64,000 bases of DNA from Nitratireductor sp. ZSWI3 (GTDB lineage: Bacteria; Pseudomonadota; Alphaproteobacteria; Rhizobiales; Rhizobiaceae): the NCBI RefSeq assembly GCF_024655565.1, contig NZ_JANKOF010000009.1, positions 19,717-83,716 of the forward strand, read 5' to 3'. The notes under the pieces are model-generated. The model was not told where the DNA came from. It saw nothing but the letters and a program-made list of their open reading frames with translations, and searched no databases. Below, piece after piece: positions 53,607 to 63,474 of the stretch (position 1 is its first letter; each line of letters begins with the position of its first letter). The position numbers and the translations under genes were made by a program.

Positions 53607-54200
53607 ATGCCGTCTGCCGCCGAGATCCAGCAATATTTTGCCGGTGTCTGGCGCATGATGATGGGGCGCAGGGACGGGCTGACGCTGCTCGACATCTCGG
53701 CCGACGGGTTCTGGAACTCCTTCTTCGCCATCGTCGTCGCCCTTCCGCCGCTGATCGTCGGCTGGGTGACGATCGCCAACGAGATGGCGGGCGGCGAGAT
53801 GTTCTCCTTTCGCTTCTCGCTCTTCGCGCGGCTGATGGTGACGGATCTGGCGACCTGGGTGCTGCCCTATGCGATCCTCGCCGTGGCGGCGCGGCCGGCC
53901 GGCGTGGCTGACCGTTTCGTCCACTATGTGGTGGCCAGCAACTGGGCTTCGGGCCTCTTTGCCTGGGCGATGCTGCCGCCGGTGCTCGTCCGTCTCCTGC
54001 TGCCCGGGGCGATGGAGGTGGCGAACGGGATCACCCTCCTGCTGTTCGTTGCGACGCAGGTGCTGACCTGGCGGCTGACGAATGCGGCGATCGGCAAGGG
54101 ACCGGCCGTGGCCACGGCAGTCTTCGCCGCCATGTTCGCCGCATCGCTCGCCGTGCTGTTCACCCTGGAAGGGCTTCTCGGCCTGTCGCGCACCGGCTGA
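53607..54200 (+). CDS. Conserved membrane protein, unknown function
   Basis: A 197-residue protein 2 bp after dapE. About five hydrophobic segments (about 38-58, 85-105, 114-135, 140-158, 166-190). The N-terminus MPSAAEIQQYFAGVWRMMMGRRDGL resembles the cytoplasmic start of small rhizobial membrane proteins carried between dapE and truA. No functional motif recognised. Confidence 0.8.
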   Translation: MPSAAEIQQYFAGVWRMMMGRRDGLTLLDISADGFWNSFFAIVVALPPLIVGWVTIANEMAGGEMFSFRFSLFARLMVTDLATWVLPYAILAVAARPAGVADRFVHYVVASNWASGLFAWAMLPPVLVRLLLPGAMEVANGITLLLFVATQVLTWRLTNAAIGKGPAVATAVFAAMFAASLAVLFTLEGLLGLSRTG

Positions 54201-54212
54201 GCATTCGATGGG

Positions 54213-55388
54213 TTAGCGGGCGGCCGCCAGCGCCGAGATCACCATCAGGAATGCGGCCGCCCCGGCCGCCGCGGCAAAGCCGAAGCCGGTGTAGAGCGGG
54301 CCGAACGAAAGGGTTCCCGCGAACGCCGCCAGATAGGTGGTGGCGCTGTTCAGGCCCATGATCGCCCCACGCCGGGCCGGATCGATGGCCGTCAGCCGGA
54401 CGATCAGCATGTTGAGGCCGAAATGGTTGGCGAGCCCCCAGGCGAGGGCGACGGCGAGCATCGCTCCATAGCTCGCCGAAGCCGGCACCATCGCCACATA
54501 GACCGCCGCCACCGCGGCAAAGGCGAAGGGGAGCAGGTTGCGCGCCGACAAGGCCTGCAGCATGCGGTCGAGGAAGACGGCGGCGCCGAAGCCGATGCCG
54601 TAGGTCAAGGTCGTCAGCCCGTTGGCGCTGACCGGTCTTCCGAGCCCGTTGGTCAGATGATCTCCGAGATAGGCATAGACGCCGTAGAAGGCGGCCATGA
54701 AGGCGCCGCAGGCGACGAGCAGCCGGGCGACGCCCGGCAGGCGCAAGGCGGCGATCGGCGACATTGCGGGCGTGTCCGACGGCGCATCGCGCCGCCCGTT
54801 GAAAGCGAGCGCCAGGAACGCGCCGACCGCCAGCAGAAAGACCGCGCCGAACACGGCGCGCCAGTGCAGATAGTCGGCAAGCACCGCCGACAGCGACACG
54901 CCGGCGACGAGGCTCAGCGTCCAGCCGGTGAGGACGATGCCGACGGTTTCGGTCTCGCGCCCGGGCGGGGCGACCGCCGCGGCGCTGGAATAGATGGCGG
55001 GCAGGGCGATGCCGGCGGCCAGCCCGGCAATGAGCTGCGCCGCCGCCAGGACGGCCGCCACCGGCGCGAAGGCGCTCGCCGCCAGCGCCGCCGCCAGAAC
55101 GGCGAAGGCGATGCGCAACATGCGCCAGGCGCCGACGCGATCGATGTAGCGGGCAAGGAAGAGGGCGCTTGCGGCGGTGCCGAGGCCGAAGGCGGCGGAG
55201 GCGATCATGACGCCCTGGACCGAGATGCCCAGAGACTGCGAGACCTCGGGCGCGATGGGCGACAGCACCAGCGAGTTCGAGCCGATCACCGCCACGGCGC
55301 CGGTCAGGATGAAGGCGGCGGGCGGGATGCGCGCGTCGAGCGCAAGCGCGGAGGCCGGGACGAGAATTGATTGATCATTATTCGACAT
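54213..55388 (-). CDS. MFS transporter
   Basis: A 391-residue transporter with about 12 helices. Typical features: SQSLGISVQGVMIASAAFGLG, the loop 2-3 motif LFLARYIDRVGAWRMLRIAF, and GLAAGIALPAIYSSAAAVAPP. Resembles drug/metabolite efflux carriers of the 12-TM DHA1 type; substrate not evident. The ATG at 55388 lies inside a 31-bp inverted repeat (55373-55403), probably an operator. Confidence 0.92.
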   Translation of the reverse strand: MSNNDQSILVPASALALDARIPPAAFILTGAVAVIGSNSLVLSPIAPEVSQSLGISVQGVMIASAAFGLGTAASALFLARYIDRVGAWRMLRIAFAVLAAALAASAFAPVAAVLAAAQLIAGLAAGIALPAIYSSAAAVAPPGRETETVGIVLTGWTLSLVAGVSLSAVLADYLHWRAVFGAVFLLAVGAFLALAFNGRRDAPSDTPAMSPIAALRLPGVARLLVACGAFMAAFYGVYAYLGDHLTNGLGRPVSANGLTTLTYGIGFGAAVFLDRMLQALSARNLLPFAFAAVAAVYVAMVPASASYGAMLAVALAWGLANHFGLNMLIVRLTAIDPARRGAIMGLNSATTYLAAFAGTLSFGPLYTGFGFAAAAGAAAFLMVISALAAAR

Positions 55389-55403
55389 ATATGGATAATG
55401 ATC
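55373..55403. promoter_or_regulatory. Operator-like inverted repeat over the MFS start, between MFS and AsnC genes
   Basis: GATCATTAT (55373-55381) and ATAATGATC (55395-55403) are perfect 9-bp arms around 13 bp. It covers the first codons of the MFS gene and lies 36 bp before the AsnC-family ATG. The site is AT-rich and symmetric, fitting control of both genes by the AsnC-type regulator. Confidence 0.7.
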
Positions 55404-55439
55404 GAATGAAATTCGCTTTCAATCGGAAAGTGCAGAACA

Positions 55440-55982
55440 ATGAAAGAAACAGATGACATTCGCCCGGCTGTGCCGGCAGCGCAGCCGCTCGACGCCATGG
55501 ACCGAAAAATATTAGCCGTGCTGGTGGAGGATGCCACCGTCAGCTATGCCGAGCTCGGCGGTCGTGTCGGCCTTTCGGCGCCTGCAGTCCATGAGCGGGT
55601 GAAGCGGCTGAAGCGCAGCGGAGTGATCCAGCGCATGGCGGCGCTGATCGAGCCCAACGCGCTCGGCAAGGGTCTCCTCGCCTTCATCCATGTCGACACG
55701 CGCGGCTGGGGCAAAACGCCGGCGCTGATGGCGGTGGTCGATTGCCCGGAGGTCGAGGAGGTGCATTCCGTCGCCGGCGACACCTGCATGCTGCTCAAGG
55801 TTCGCACCGAGAGCACGCATGCGCTGGAGGGCCTGCTTGCCCGCCTCTACGACACGCCCGGCGTGCTGGCGACGCGCAGCTATGTGGTGCTGTCCACCTA
55901 TCTGGAGCGCCCGCCGCAACCGGGCATCACCGCCTCATGGCCGGTGCCGAAGGCGGCGCGGATAACGGACGGAGCTCAATAA
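55440..55982 (+). CDS. Lrp/AsnC family transcriptional regulator
   Basis: A 180-residue regulator. N-terminal [44 protein letters not shown]. The RAM/AsnC ligand domain follows ([32 protein letters not shown]). Divergent from the MFS gene across 51 bp, so likely its regulator. Its stop overlaps the convergent truA stop by 7 bp. Confidence 0.93.
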   Translation: MKETDDIRPAVPAAQPLDAMDRKILAVLVEDATVSYAELGGRVGLSAPAVHERVKRLKRSGVIQRMAALIEPNALGKGLLAFIHVDTRGWGKTPALMAVVDCPEVEEVHSVAGDTCMLLKVRTESTHALEGLLARLYDTPGVLATRSYVVLSTYLERPPQPGITASWPVPKAARITDGAQ

Positions 55983-56719
55983 TCCACCCTGACCAGGTAT
56001 AGCCCGTGCGGCGGTGCGACCGGACCGCAGACCTTGCGGTCGCGCGCCTCGAGCGCCGCCGTCACGTCGTCGGCGCTCCAGCCGCCTTCGCCGACGCGCT
56101 TCAGCGTGCCGGCGAAGGAGCGCACCTGATTGTGCAGGAAGGAGCGTGCCGAGGCGCGGATCTCGACCATCTCGCCGTCACGCGTCACCTCGAGCCGGTC
56201 GAGCGTCTTGATCGGGCTTTTGGCCTGGCACTGGGCGGCGCGGAACGTGGTGAAGTCGTGGGTTCCGACCAGCCTCTGTGCAGCCGCGTGCATGGCCTCG
56301 GCGTCAAGCGGCGCGGAGACGTGCCAGGCGTGGTTGCGGTTCACCGTCAGCGGCGGCCGGCGATTGTGGATGCGATAGAGATAATGCCGCCCCTTGGCGG
56401 AGAAGCGCGCGTCGAACCCGGCCGGCACTTCGGCCGCGGCAAGCACGGCGACCGTCTCGTCGGCCATCGCCAGACGCGCGTTGACGGCGTTCTGCACCGT
56501 GCGTGCCGGCCAGTCGCGCGACAGATCGAAATGCGCCACCTGGCCGAGCGCATGGACGCCGGTGTCGGTGCGCCCGGCGCCGAACAGCGTCACCTCCTCG
56601 CCGGAGAAGGCGGCGATCGCCGTCTCCAGCGCCGCCTGCACGCTGTGATGGCCGGCCTGGCGCTGCCAGCCGAAATAGGGGCCGCCGTCATATTCGATGT
56701 CGATGCGGAAGCGCGGCAT
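55976..56719 (-). CDS. truA: tRNA pseudouridine(38-40) synthase
   Basis: A 247-residue enzyme modifying tRNA positions 38-40. Motifs: [28 protein letters not shown], the catalytic aspartate in [32 protein letters not shown], and [22 protein letters not shown] at 56719 lies 1 bp after the fmt stop, so it is translationally coupled to fmt. Confidence 0.97.
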   Translation of the reverse strand: MPRFRIDIEYDGGPYFGWQRQAGHHSVQAALETAIAAFSGEEVTLFGAGRTDTGVHALGQVAHFDLSRDWPARTVQNAVNARLAMADETVAVLAAAEVPAGFDARFSAKGRHYLYRIHNRRPPLTVNRNHAWHVSAPLDAEAMHAAAQRLVGTHDFTTFRAAQCQAKSPIKTLDRLEVTRDGEMVEIRASARSFLHNQVRSFAGTLKRVGEGGWSADDVTAALEARDRKVCGPVAPPHGLYLVRVDY

Positions 56720-56720
56720 G

Positions 56721-57656
56721 TCAGGCGAGCCTCGTTCCCCGCGCAAGCTGGACGCCGCGCAGGAAATCCTGCGCCCGCATGGGCTTGCCGCCGGCCCGCT
56801 GCAGTTCCACCAGCCGCACCGCTCCCTCGCCGCAGGCTATCGTGAGCGCCTCGTCGAGCGCCTCGCCCGGCGCGCCCTTGCCGGGCACCGGCGCTGCGCG
56901 CAGCAGCTTCACCCGCTCGACCCTGCCGCCGAGCGGCATCTCGCACCAGGCGCCGGGGAAGGGAGAGAGACCGCGGATGTGGTTGTGCACCGCCTCGGCC
57001 GGTCGCGACCAGTCGACCCGCGTCTCATCCTTGAGGATCTTCTTTGCGTAGGTGGCGCCCTCAGCCGGCTGGGGGGCGAGCCTCAACGTGCCTTCCTCCA
57101 GGGCCGTCATGGCATGTGCCATCAGCGCGGCGCCCGTTTCCTTCATGACGTCGTGCAACTCGCCGGCCGTCATATGCGGGGCGATCGCCACGCGTTCGGT
57201 CATGGCGACGGGGCCCGTGTCGAGGCCCTCGTCCATCTTCATGATCATCATGCCGGTCTCGGCGTCGCCGGCCATGATGGCGCGCTGGATCGGAGCCGCT
57301 CCGCGCCAGCGCGGCAGCAGCGAGGCGTGGCCGTTGAAGCAGCCGAGCCGCGTGCCGTCCAGAATGGGCTTCGGCAGGAGCAGGCCATAGGCGACGACGA
57401 CGGCGGCATCCGCCCCGAGCGCGGCAAAGGCCTGCTGCTCGTCCTCGCCCTTCAGCGATTTGGGCGTGCGCACCTCGATGCCGAGCGTTTCGGCGGCGCG
57501 CTGCACCGGCGACTTGGTGAGTTCCAGCCCGCGCCGGCCGGCCGGCCGCGGCGGCTGGGTGTAGACGGCGGCGATGTCATGCCCTGCCGCCGCCAGCGCC
57601 TGCAGCGTCGGCACGGAGAAATCCGGCGTTCCCATGAAGATGAGGCGAAGGGGCAT
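56721..57656 (-). CDS. fmt: Methionyl-tRNA formyltransferase
   Basis: A 311-residue enzyme formylating initiator Met-tRNA. N-terminal [51 protein letters not shown]; the catalytic [20 protein letters not shown] with HxSLLPxx[14 protein letters not shown]. The C-terminal OB-like domain is present. Between truA and def, as usual. Confidence 0.97.
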   Translation of the reverse strand: MPLRLIFMGTPDFSVPTLQALAAAGHDIAAVYTQPPRPAGRRGLELTKSPVQRAAETLGIEVRTPKSLKGEDEQQAFAALGADAAVVVAYGLLLPKPILDGTRLGCFNGHASLLPRWRGAAPIQRAIMAGDAETGMMIMKMDEGLDTGPVAMTERVAIAPHMTAGELHDVMKETGAALMAHAMTALEEGTLRLAPQPAEGATYAKKILKDETRVDWSRPAEAVHNHIRGLSPFPGAWCEMPLGGRVERVKLLRAAPVPGKGAPGEALDEALTIACGEGAVRLVELQRAGGKPMRAQDFLRGVQLARGTRLA

Positions 57657-57730
57657 GCGCAGTCCTGCTGTGTGTCTGCGTGGCGCTTCAAGGGCCGCCC
57701 GCGCACGGTCTCACATGAATTTCAACGGCC

Positions 57731-58261
57731 TCAGCCCACCATGCGCGCGGGCGGGCGATCCTTGGCGAGCTTCCTGAACTTGCGCACCACCATGTCGCGC
57801 TTGAGCTTCGACAGGTGATCGATGAACAGGACGCCGTTCAGATGGTCGATCTCGTGCTGCAGGCAGGTGGCGAGCAGCCCGTCCGCCTCGATTGTCTGCG
57901 GCTTGCCGTCGCGGTCGAGGAAGTTCACGGTCACCCCGGCCGGCCGCTCCACCTCGGCATAGTAGTCCGGGATCGACAGGCAGCCTTCCTCGTGCACGTT
58001 CCTGGCATCGGACCGGGCGACGATCTCTGGATTGATCACCACCAGCGGCGCCGGCTCCTCGTCTTTTTCGGAAACGTCGATGACCAGCATGCGCAGCGGC
58101 TCGCCCACCTGGATGGCGGCAAGGCCGATGCCCGGTGCGTCATACATGGTCTCCAGCATGTCGTCGGCGAATTTGCGCAGGCTCTCGTCCACGCGTTCCA
58201 CCGGTTTGGAGGTCTCGCGCAGGATCGGGTCTGGAAGCAGGACAAGCGGTCGAATGGTCAT
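57731..58261 (-). CDS. def: Peptide deformylase
   Basis: A 176-residue metalloprotease removing the N-formyl group from new proteins. The three family motifs are intact: [20 protein letters not shown] and [15 protein letters not shown] at 58261 chosen ([15 protein letters not shown]); an in-frame GTG three codons earlier is less likely. Upstream of fmt and truA on the same strand. Confidence 0.97.
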   Translation of the reverse strand: MTIRPLVLLPDPILRETSKPVERVDESLRKFADDMLETMYDAPGIGLAAIQVGEPLRMLVIDVSEKDEEPAPLVVINPEIVARSDARNVHEEGCLSIPDYYAEVERPAGVTVNFLDRDGKPQTIEADGLLATCLQHEIDHLNGVLFIDHLSKLKRDMVVRKFRKLAKDRPPARMVG

Positions 58262-58358
58262 GCCCGTCACGTAATCGCTGGCAGGAAGAACGTCAATAAG
58301 GAACGCTTGTTCACGGTTTGGTCTTATGGTTGCATCACGAATCGTCTAGGGTGCCGGC

Positions 58359-59630
58359 ATGAACCAGATTTCCGATGTCTTTTCCGCCCCGGTGGCGCAG
58401 CTCGGCGCCAGCACCTTCACGCTCGGCCAGTTCCTGCTTGCCGGCGGCATCCTGTTTTCCCTGCTTCTCGTGGCGCTGGTGGTGGCGGTGTGGCGCTCGG
58501 CGCGGGCGCGGGCGGTGGCCGCCGCGGAAGCGGCCGAGCATGCCCGCGACGCGGAGGCGCGCATGGCGGAGCTGACCCGGGCGCAGGCGGAGCTGCAGGG
58601 CCGCATGGGCTCCATCGCCGAAGTGTTCGGCTCGCGCCAGGCCGAACTCACCAAGGCGATCTCCGAGCGGTTAGACGGCATGACCTCGCGGCTCGGCCAG
58701 TCGATCACCGAGCAGACCAGGTCGACGCACGAGAATCTTGCCAGATTGCAGGAGCGGCTGGCCGTGATCGACACGGCGCAGAACAACATCCAGTCGCTGG
58801 CCGGCCAGGTGGTGCAACTGCAGCAGATCCTCTCCAACAAGCAGACGCGCGGTGCCTTCGGCCAGTCGCGCATGGAGGCGATCATCGCCGACGGGCTGCC
58901 GCACACGGCCTACGAGTTCCAGGCGACGCTGTCGAACGGCAGCCGCCCGGATTGTCTGGTGAAGATGCCGAACGACGCGCCGTCGCTGGTCATCGACGCG
59001 AAATTCCCGCTCGAGGCCTGGAACGCCATTCGTGCCGCCGCTGAAGGCGAGGGCAGCGGGCCGGAGGCACGGCGGGCGGCCGAAAGCGCCTTCCGCCGGG
59101 ACGTCGAGGTGCACATCAAGGCGATTGCCGAAAAATATCTCCTGACCGGCGAGACGCAGGACACGGCCTTCATGTTCGTGCCGTCGGAATCGATCTTCGC
59201 CGAGATCCACGAGAATTTCGAGGCGCTGGTGCAGCGCGCGCACCGCGCCCGCGTGGTGATCGTCTCGCCGTCCTTGCTGATGCTGTCGATCCAGGTGATC
59301 CAGGCGGTTCTGAAGGATGCGCGTATGCGCGAGCAGGCGCATCTGATCCAGGCCGAGGTGGTGCGGCTGATGGAGGATGTCGGCCGCCTGGACGACCGCG
59401 TGCGCAAGCTGCAGGCCCATTTCATGCAGGCCAACAAGGACATCGACCAGATCCTCACCTCCACCGACAAGGTGACGAAGCGCGGCGCCAGGATCGAGGC
59501 GCTGGAACTTGGCGCGATGGAGGCCGGCAAGGGCGGGGAGGCCGACAAGCGGCTTCCGTCGAAAGCCGCGCCCGCGGGCGAGGGCGGCCCGGGCTCCGGG
59601 CAGTTGCGGCTGCGCGTGGTCGACGAGTAG
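58359..59630 (+). CDS. rmuC: DNA recombination protein RmuC homologue
   Basis: A 423-residue protein. N-terminal membrane helix (about residues 25-47), then a long coiled coil (about 50-140). RmuC domain follows with YEFQATLSNGSRPDCLVKMP, LVIDAKFPLEAWNAI, FRRDVEVHIKAIAEKYL, FVPSESIFAEIHENFEAL and PSLLMLSIQVIQAVLKD. RmuC limits inversion between short repeats; biochemical activity is predicted to be nuclease-related. Divergent from def. Confidence 0.95.
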   Translation: MNQISDVFSAPVAQLGASTFTLGQFLLAGGILFSLLLVALVVAVWRSARARAVAAAEAAEHARDAEARMAELTRAQAELQGRMGSIAEVFGSRQAELTKAISERLDGMTSRLGQSITEQTRSTHENLARLQERLAVIDTAQNNIQSLAGQVVQLQQILSNKQTRGAFGQSRMEAIIADGLPHTAYEFQATLSNGSRPDCLVKMPNDAPSLVIDAKFPLEAWNAIRAAAEGEGSGPEARRAAESAFRRDVEVHIKAIAEKYLLTGETQDTAFMFVPSESIFAEIHENFEALVQRAHRARVVIVSPSLLMLSIQVIQAVLKDARMREQAHLIQAEVVRLMEDVGRLDDRVRKLQAHFMQANKDIDQILTSTDKVTKRGARIEALELGAMEAGKGGEADKRLPSKAAPAGEGGPGSGQLRLRVVDE

Positions 59631-59718
59631 CACAGCGTCGAACCAAGCATGGCATCGAGGCGATCGGGTGTTTGGATGCTCCATCTCTTGTTTTCCGCAT
59701 TTATGCGGCCATCGGTGA

Positions 59719-59745
59719 TTCCACCCGGCTGCAAAATGCTATAGG
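59719..59745 (+). repeat. Short dispersed motif GGCTGCAAAATGCT, copy upstream of the TAXI gene
   Basis: TTCCACCCGGCTGCAAAATGCT at 59719-59740, followed by ATAG, 37 bp before the TAXI gene. See the copy at 33854, with which it shares 21 of 22 bases. Confidence 0.5.
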
Positions 59746-59777
59746 CGGGATGCAGCAAGACAGGGAGGATATCCAGC

Positions 59778-60740
59778 ATGTTTCGTTCAGCCATCAACGC
59801 CGCGCTCGCTTCGGCCGTGGCGATCGGCCTCGGTACCGCCGCCGCCGGCGCCGAGACCCGCGTGACCTACAAATCCGCCAAGGCCGGCTCGTCCTATTAC
59901 CAGATGGGGGTCGAGGTCGCCGAGGCGATGAAGAAAGGCACCGACGGCGACATCATCGTCACCATCGAGGAAAGCCAGGGCTCGGTGCAGAACGTGATGG
60001 AGGTGCGGGCGCGCGGCGGCGACTACGTCTTCACGACGCCGCCGGCGCTGGTCGATGCGGCGCAGAAGGCAGCCGGTGCCTTCGAGGGCAAGGGCGATGC
60101 GAAATTCGCCGAGATCCGTGCCCTGTTCCCGATCCCCTCGCTCACCATGCATTTCGTCATGTCCAAGGCCTCGGGAACCAAGGATTTCGCCGGCATGGAG
60201 GGCAAGACGATCCTGCTCGGCAAGGGCTCCTTCGGCGCGACCGAGGGCGAGAAATATCTCAGCCTGTTCGGCCTCGACGGCAAAGTGAAGATCGCCGACG
60301 CGGAACTTTCCAACGCCGTCGCCGCGCTGAAGAACGGGCAGATCGACGGCTTCGTCACCGCCGGTTCCTGGCCGGCGCCGAACGTGGTGGAGGCGGCGGC
60401 GAGCGTCGACGTCAACATCCTGTCGCTGACGCTCGAGCAGGCCGCCGAGACCAAGCGCGCAGTGCTCACCATTCCCGCCGGCACCTATGCCGGCCAGGCC
60501 GAGGACATCGTGACGACCTCGCTACCGGTCGTCGCCTATGCCACGGCCGCGATGGACGAGGAGACGGCCTACCAGCTCACCAAAACCTTCTGGGAGCAGA
60601 AGGAGGCGATGAGCGGTTCGGCCCCCTGGTGGAAGGGCGTCGACAAGGATCTGATGGCCAACATCACCGGCAAGCTCCACCCCGGTGCCGTCCGCTACTA
60701 CAAGGAAGCGGGCTTCGAGCTGACCGACGGGCAGATGTAG
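59778..60740 (+). CDS. TAXI-family TRAP transporter substrate-binding protein
   Basis: A 320-residue periplasmic receptor. Signal peptide about 1-25 (ALASAVAIGLGTAAAGAE). TAXI-type features: KAGSSYYQMGVEVAEAMKKG, EESQGSVQNVMEV, LFPIPSLTMHFVM, GSFGATEGEKYLS, VAALKNGQIDGFVTAGSWPAP. Lies 279 bp before the fused permease gene. TAXI receptors bind glutamate or other small carboxylates; ligand unknown. Confidence 0.93.
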   Translation: MFRSAINAALASAVAIGLGTAAAGAETRVTYKSAKAGSSYYQMGVEVAEAMKKGTDGDIIVTIEESQGSVQNVMEVRARGGDYVFTTPPALVDAAQKAAGAFEGKGDAKFAEIRALFPIPSLTMHFVMSKASGTKDFAGMEGKTILLGKGSFGATEGEKYLSLFGLDGKVKIADAELSNAVAALKNGQIDGFVTAGSWPAPNVVEAAASVDVNILSLTLEQAAETKRAVLTIPAGTYAGQAEDIVTTSLPVVAYATAAMDEETAYQLTKTFWEQKEAMSGSAPWWKGVDKDLMANITGKLHPGAVRYYKEAGFELTDGQM

Positions 60741-60744
60741 CATC

Positions 60745-60985
60745 CTGTTGCACACCTCCCTCCTTGAGGGCAGCACAATCACCTATGGTTTTTCTTGCAG
60801 GCTTCGCCTGCGACCCCCACCCTCGATCCCTCCCCTCAAGGGGGAGGGAAGAAAGACGTCGCGCTCGATGATCCCCCTCCCCCTTGAGGGGAGGGGTAAG
60901 GGGTGGGGGTACCGCACCGCCATATGCGATTGCTCCGTCCTTGAGGGGGAGATGGCCGGCAGGCCAGAGGGGGGTGTGCCGAGCC
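60745..60985. repeat. Composite palindromic repeat (CTCCCCTCAAGGGGGAG family)
   Basis: Between the TAXI and permease genes. A 21-bp unit (about 60828-60848) recurs inverted at 60873-60894, with outer arms CCCCCACCC / GGGTGGGGG. A small hairpin GCAGGC-TTC-GCCTGC is at 60797-60811. Related fragments (CTCCCTCCTTGAGGGCAG at 60754 and CCGTCCTTGAGGGGGAGATG at about 60934) flank it. I recognise the family from many alphaproteobacterial genomes. It separates two genes that should work together and could reduce permease readthrough. Confidence 0.8.
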
Positions 60986-61019
60986 CGAACTTCCAATCAC
61001 CAGTCCAGATCCAAACTCG

Positions 61020-62786
61020 ATGACAAACCGCATCCTCCTGGCCGTGCTCGCTGCCGTGCTCGTCGCCTTCCACCTGGGACTGATCTTTTCCGGTCTGGTG
61101 CCGAATCTCGTCAGCCGGCCGCTGCACATGGCGCTGATCCTGCCCTGGCTGCTGGTTTTCGTGCCGTCGAGCCGGCCGATGCGCCTGTCCGGTCTGGTGC
61201 TGGCGGCGGCGGGGATCGCGGCGAGCCTGTGGGTGGCGTTCAACGAGCGGAGCCTTGCCGACCAGTACGGCTTTCTCGAAAGCCCCTTCCAGACGGCGGT
61301 CGCCGTCACCCTGCTCGTCGTGGTGCTGGAGACGGCGCGCCGCGCCATCGGCTGGGCCTTGCCCGGCGTTGCCGCCCTGGCGCTGCTCTACGGACTGTTC
61401 GGCCAGCACATTCCGGGCGAGTTCGGCCATGCGGGAACGCCGCTCGCCAGCTTCCTCGGCACGCTGACCATCGCCGAGGGCGGCATCTGGGGCAGCCTGA
61501 CCGGCGTCTCGGTTGGCACGGTGGCGATCTTCGTCATCTTCGGCGCGGTGCTGAATGCCGGCGAGGCCGGGCAGGGGTTCATGAACGTGGCTGCCGCCGC
61601 CGCCGGCCGGCTGAACGGCGGCGCGGGCAAGGTGTCGGTGATCTCGTCGGCGCTGTTCGGCTCCATCTCCGGTTCTGCCTCGGCGAACGTCGCATCCACC
61701 GGCGCCATCACCATTCCGGCGATGGTCGGGCTCGGCTATCCGAAGCGGCTCGCCGGCGCGATCGAGGCCGTCGCCTCGTCCGGCGGCCAGATCATGCCGC
61801 CGCTGATGGGGGCCGGCGCGTTCGTCATGGTGGAGCTCACCGGTACGCCCTATACGGGCATCATGGCGGCGGCGATCCTGCCGGCGATCCTCTATTTCCT
61901 CGCCGTCTGGGTCGGCATCAACGCCTACACCACGCGCCATCCCTTGAAGGGACTGCCGGACGACCAGAAGCCGGCGATGCGTGACGTCATGGTCACCGCC
62001 GCCTTCTTCCTGGTGCCCTTCTCGGTGCTGCTGTGGGGCATGTTCTGGGCAGGCTACACGCCGCAATATGCGGCCGCCTTCGCCATCCTCTCTGGTGCCG
62101 CGCTGCTGCTTGCCGATGGCGGGCCGCGCTTCAACGGGCGCGAGGCGCTCGTGCGGTTCGAGAACGCGCTCGTCACCGCGGCGCGGCAGGTGTCGCTGAT
62201 CGCCGCCATCATCCTGTGCGCCTCGATCATCATCGGCGTGCTGTCGATCACCGGCCTCGGCGTCAAGATCACCTCGCTGATCCTGTCGGGCGCCGGCGGC
62301 CTGCTCTGGCCGTCGCTGTTCCTGACGGCGGCGGCCTGTCTCATCCTCGGCATGGAGGTGCCGACGACGGCGGCCTATGTGATCTGCGTCTCGGTGGCCG
62401 GGCCGGCGCTGACGCAGCTCGGCCTCGAGCCCCTGCAGGCGCATCTCTTCGTGTTCTGGTTCGCGCTCTTGTCGACCATCACCCCGCCCGTCTGCGGGGC
62501 GGTGTTCATCGCCGCCGGCATGGTGCGCGAGGACTGGCTGAAGGTGGCCTTCACGGCCATGGCGCTCGGTGTCGGGCTCTATCTCATTCCGCTGGCCATG
62601 ATCGCCAATCCGATGCTCCTGGCGACCGCCGAAGCGCCGGCCGCGGCACTCCTGGCCGCCGTCAAGGTCGCCGCCGGGCTCGCCTGCGTCTCCTACGGGC
62701 TGATCGCCGCCTACCGGCCGCCGGTCCGCGCGGTGCTCCTCGCGGCCGGCCTCGGCATCCTGTTCGTGCCGTTCAGTCCGTTGTAG
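61020..62786 (+). CDS. TRAP transporter fused permease (DctQ-DctM, TAXI type)
   Basis: A 588-residue membrane protein fusing the small and large TRAP permeases. About 15-17 hydrophobic segments. Large-permease landmarks: [53 protein letters not shown] helix, [13 protein letters not shown] and [16 protein letters not shown]. The fused form goes with TAXI receptors. Its 3' end overlaps hisG (opposite strand) by 14 bp. Confidence 0.93.
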   Translation: MTNRILLAVLAAVLVAFHLGLIFSGLVPNLVSRPLHMALILPWLLVFVPSSRPMRLSGLVLAAAGIAASLWVAFNERSLADQYGFLESPFQTAVAVTLLVVVLETARRAIGWALPGVAALALLYGLFGQHIPGEFGHAGTPLASFLGTLTIAEGGIWGSLTGVSVGTVAIFVIFGAVLNAGEAGQGFMNVAAAAAGRLNGGAGKVSVISSALFGSISGSASANVASTGAITIPAMVGLGYPKRLAGAIEAVASSGGQIMPPLMGAGAFVMVELTGTPYTGIMAAAILPAILYFLAVWVGINAYTTRHPLKGLPDDQKPAMRDVMVTAAFFLVPFSVLLWGMFWAGYTPQYAAAFAILSGAALLLADGGPRFNGREALVRFENALVTAARQVSLIAAIILCASIIIGVLSITGLGVKITSLILSGAGGLLWPSLFLTAAACLILGMEVPTTAAYVICVSVAGPALTQLGLEPLQAHLFVFWFALLSTITPPVCGAVFIAAGMVREDWLKVAFTAMALGVGLYLIPLAMIANPMLLATAEAPAAALLAAVKVAAGLACVSYGLIAAYRPPVRAVLLAAGLGILFVPFSPL

Positions 62787-63474
62787 CGTCCAGCCGGGCG
62801 GCGAGTTCCTCGGCCATCGCCGCGTCCCGGGCGGGCCGGTCCTTGAGCGCCGTGACGAGGCAGGCCTCGGACCGCAGGATGACGCCGTCGTCGAGCACCC
62901 TCAGATGGTTGGCAGAAAGCGTCGAGCCGGTCGAGGTGATGTCGACGATGATGTCGGCGGATCCCGCCGCCGGCGCGCCCTCGGTGGCCCCCAGGCTCTC
63001 GACGATGCGGTAGACCTGGATGCCGTGCTTCTGCGAGAAGAACTGCTGCGTCAGCCGCCAGTATTTGGTGGCGATCCTGAGGCGGCGGCCGTGCCGGTGG
63101 CGGAAATCGGCAGCCACGTCGTCGAGGTCGGCCATGGTTGCGACGTCGAGCCAGACATCGGGCACGGCAACCACCACATCGGCGCGGCCGAAGCCGAGGC
63201 GGGCTGAAATCTCCACCCTGCGCTCCCAGTCGGAAATGGTCTCGCGCACCAGGTCCTCGCCGGTGATACCCAAATCCACCGTGCCGCGCTCCAGTTCGCG
63301 GGCAATCTCGGAGGCCGACAGGAAGACGACCTCGACCCCCTCGAACCCGTCGATTGTGGCGCGGTAGCGCCGATCGTTCTCCGGCAGGCGCACCGGCAGG
63401 CCCGCTTTCTCCAGCCGGGCGATGGCGTCGTCCTTGAGGCGCCCCTTGGAGGGCAGGGCCAGCGTGATGCTCAT
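62773..63474 (-). CDS. hisG: ATP phosphoribosyltransferase, short form
   Basis: A 233-residue catalytic subunit for the first step of histidine synthesis. Motifs: [75 protein letters not shown]. The short form lacks the C-terminal regulatory domain and works with HisZ, encoded immediately upstream with a 4-bp ATGA overlap. Confidence 0.97.
   Translation of the reverse strand: MSITLALPSKGRLKDDAIARLEKAGLPVRLPENDRRYRATIDGFEGVEVVFLSASEIARELERGTVDLGITGEDLVRETISDWERRVEISARLGFGRADVVVAVPDVWLDVATMADLDDVAADFRHRHGRRLRIATKYWRLTQQFFSQKHGIQVYRIVESLGATEGAPAAGSADIIVDITSTGSTLSANHLRVLDDGVILRSEACLVTALKDRPARDAAMAEELAARLDATTD

Noticed and set aside
60741..61019. A gene between the TAXI receptor and fused permease
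   Set aside because: The gap is filled by palindromic repeats; the open frames there have no start context or protein-like composition.
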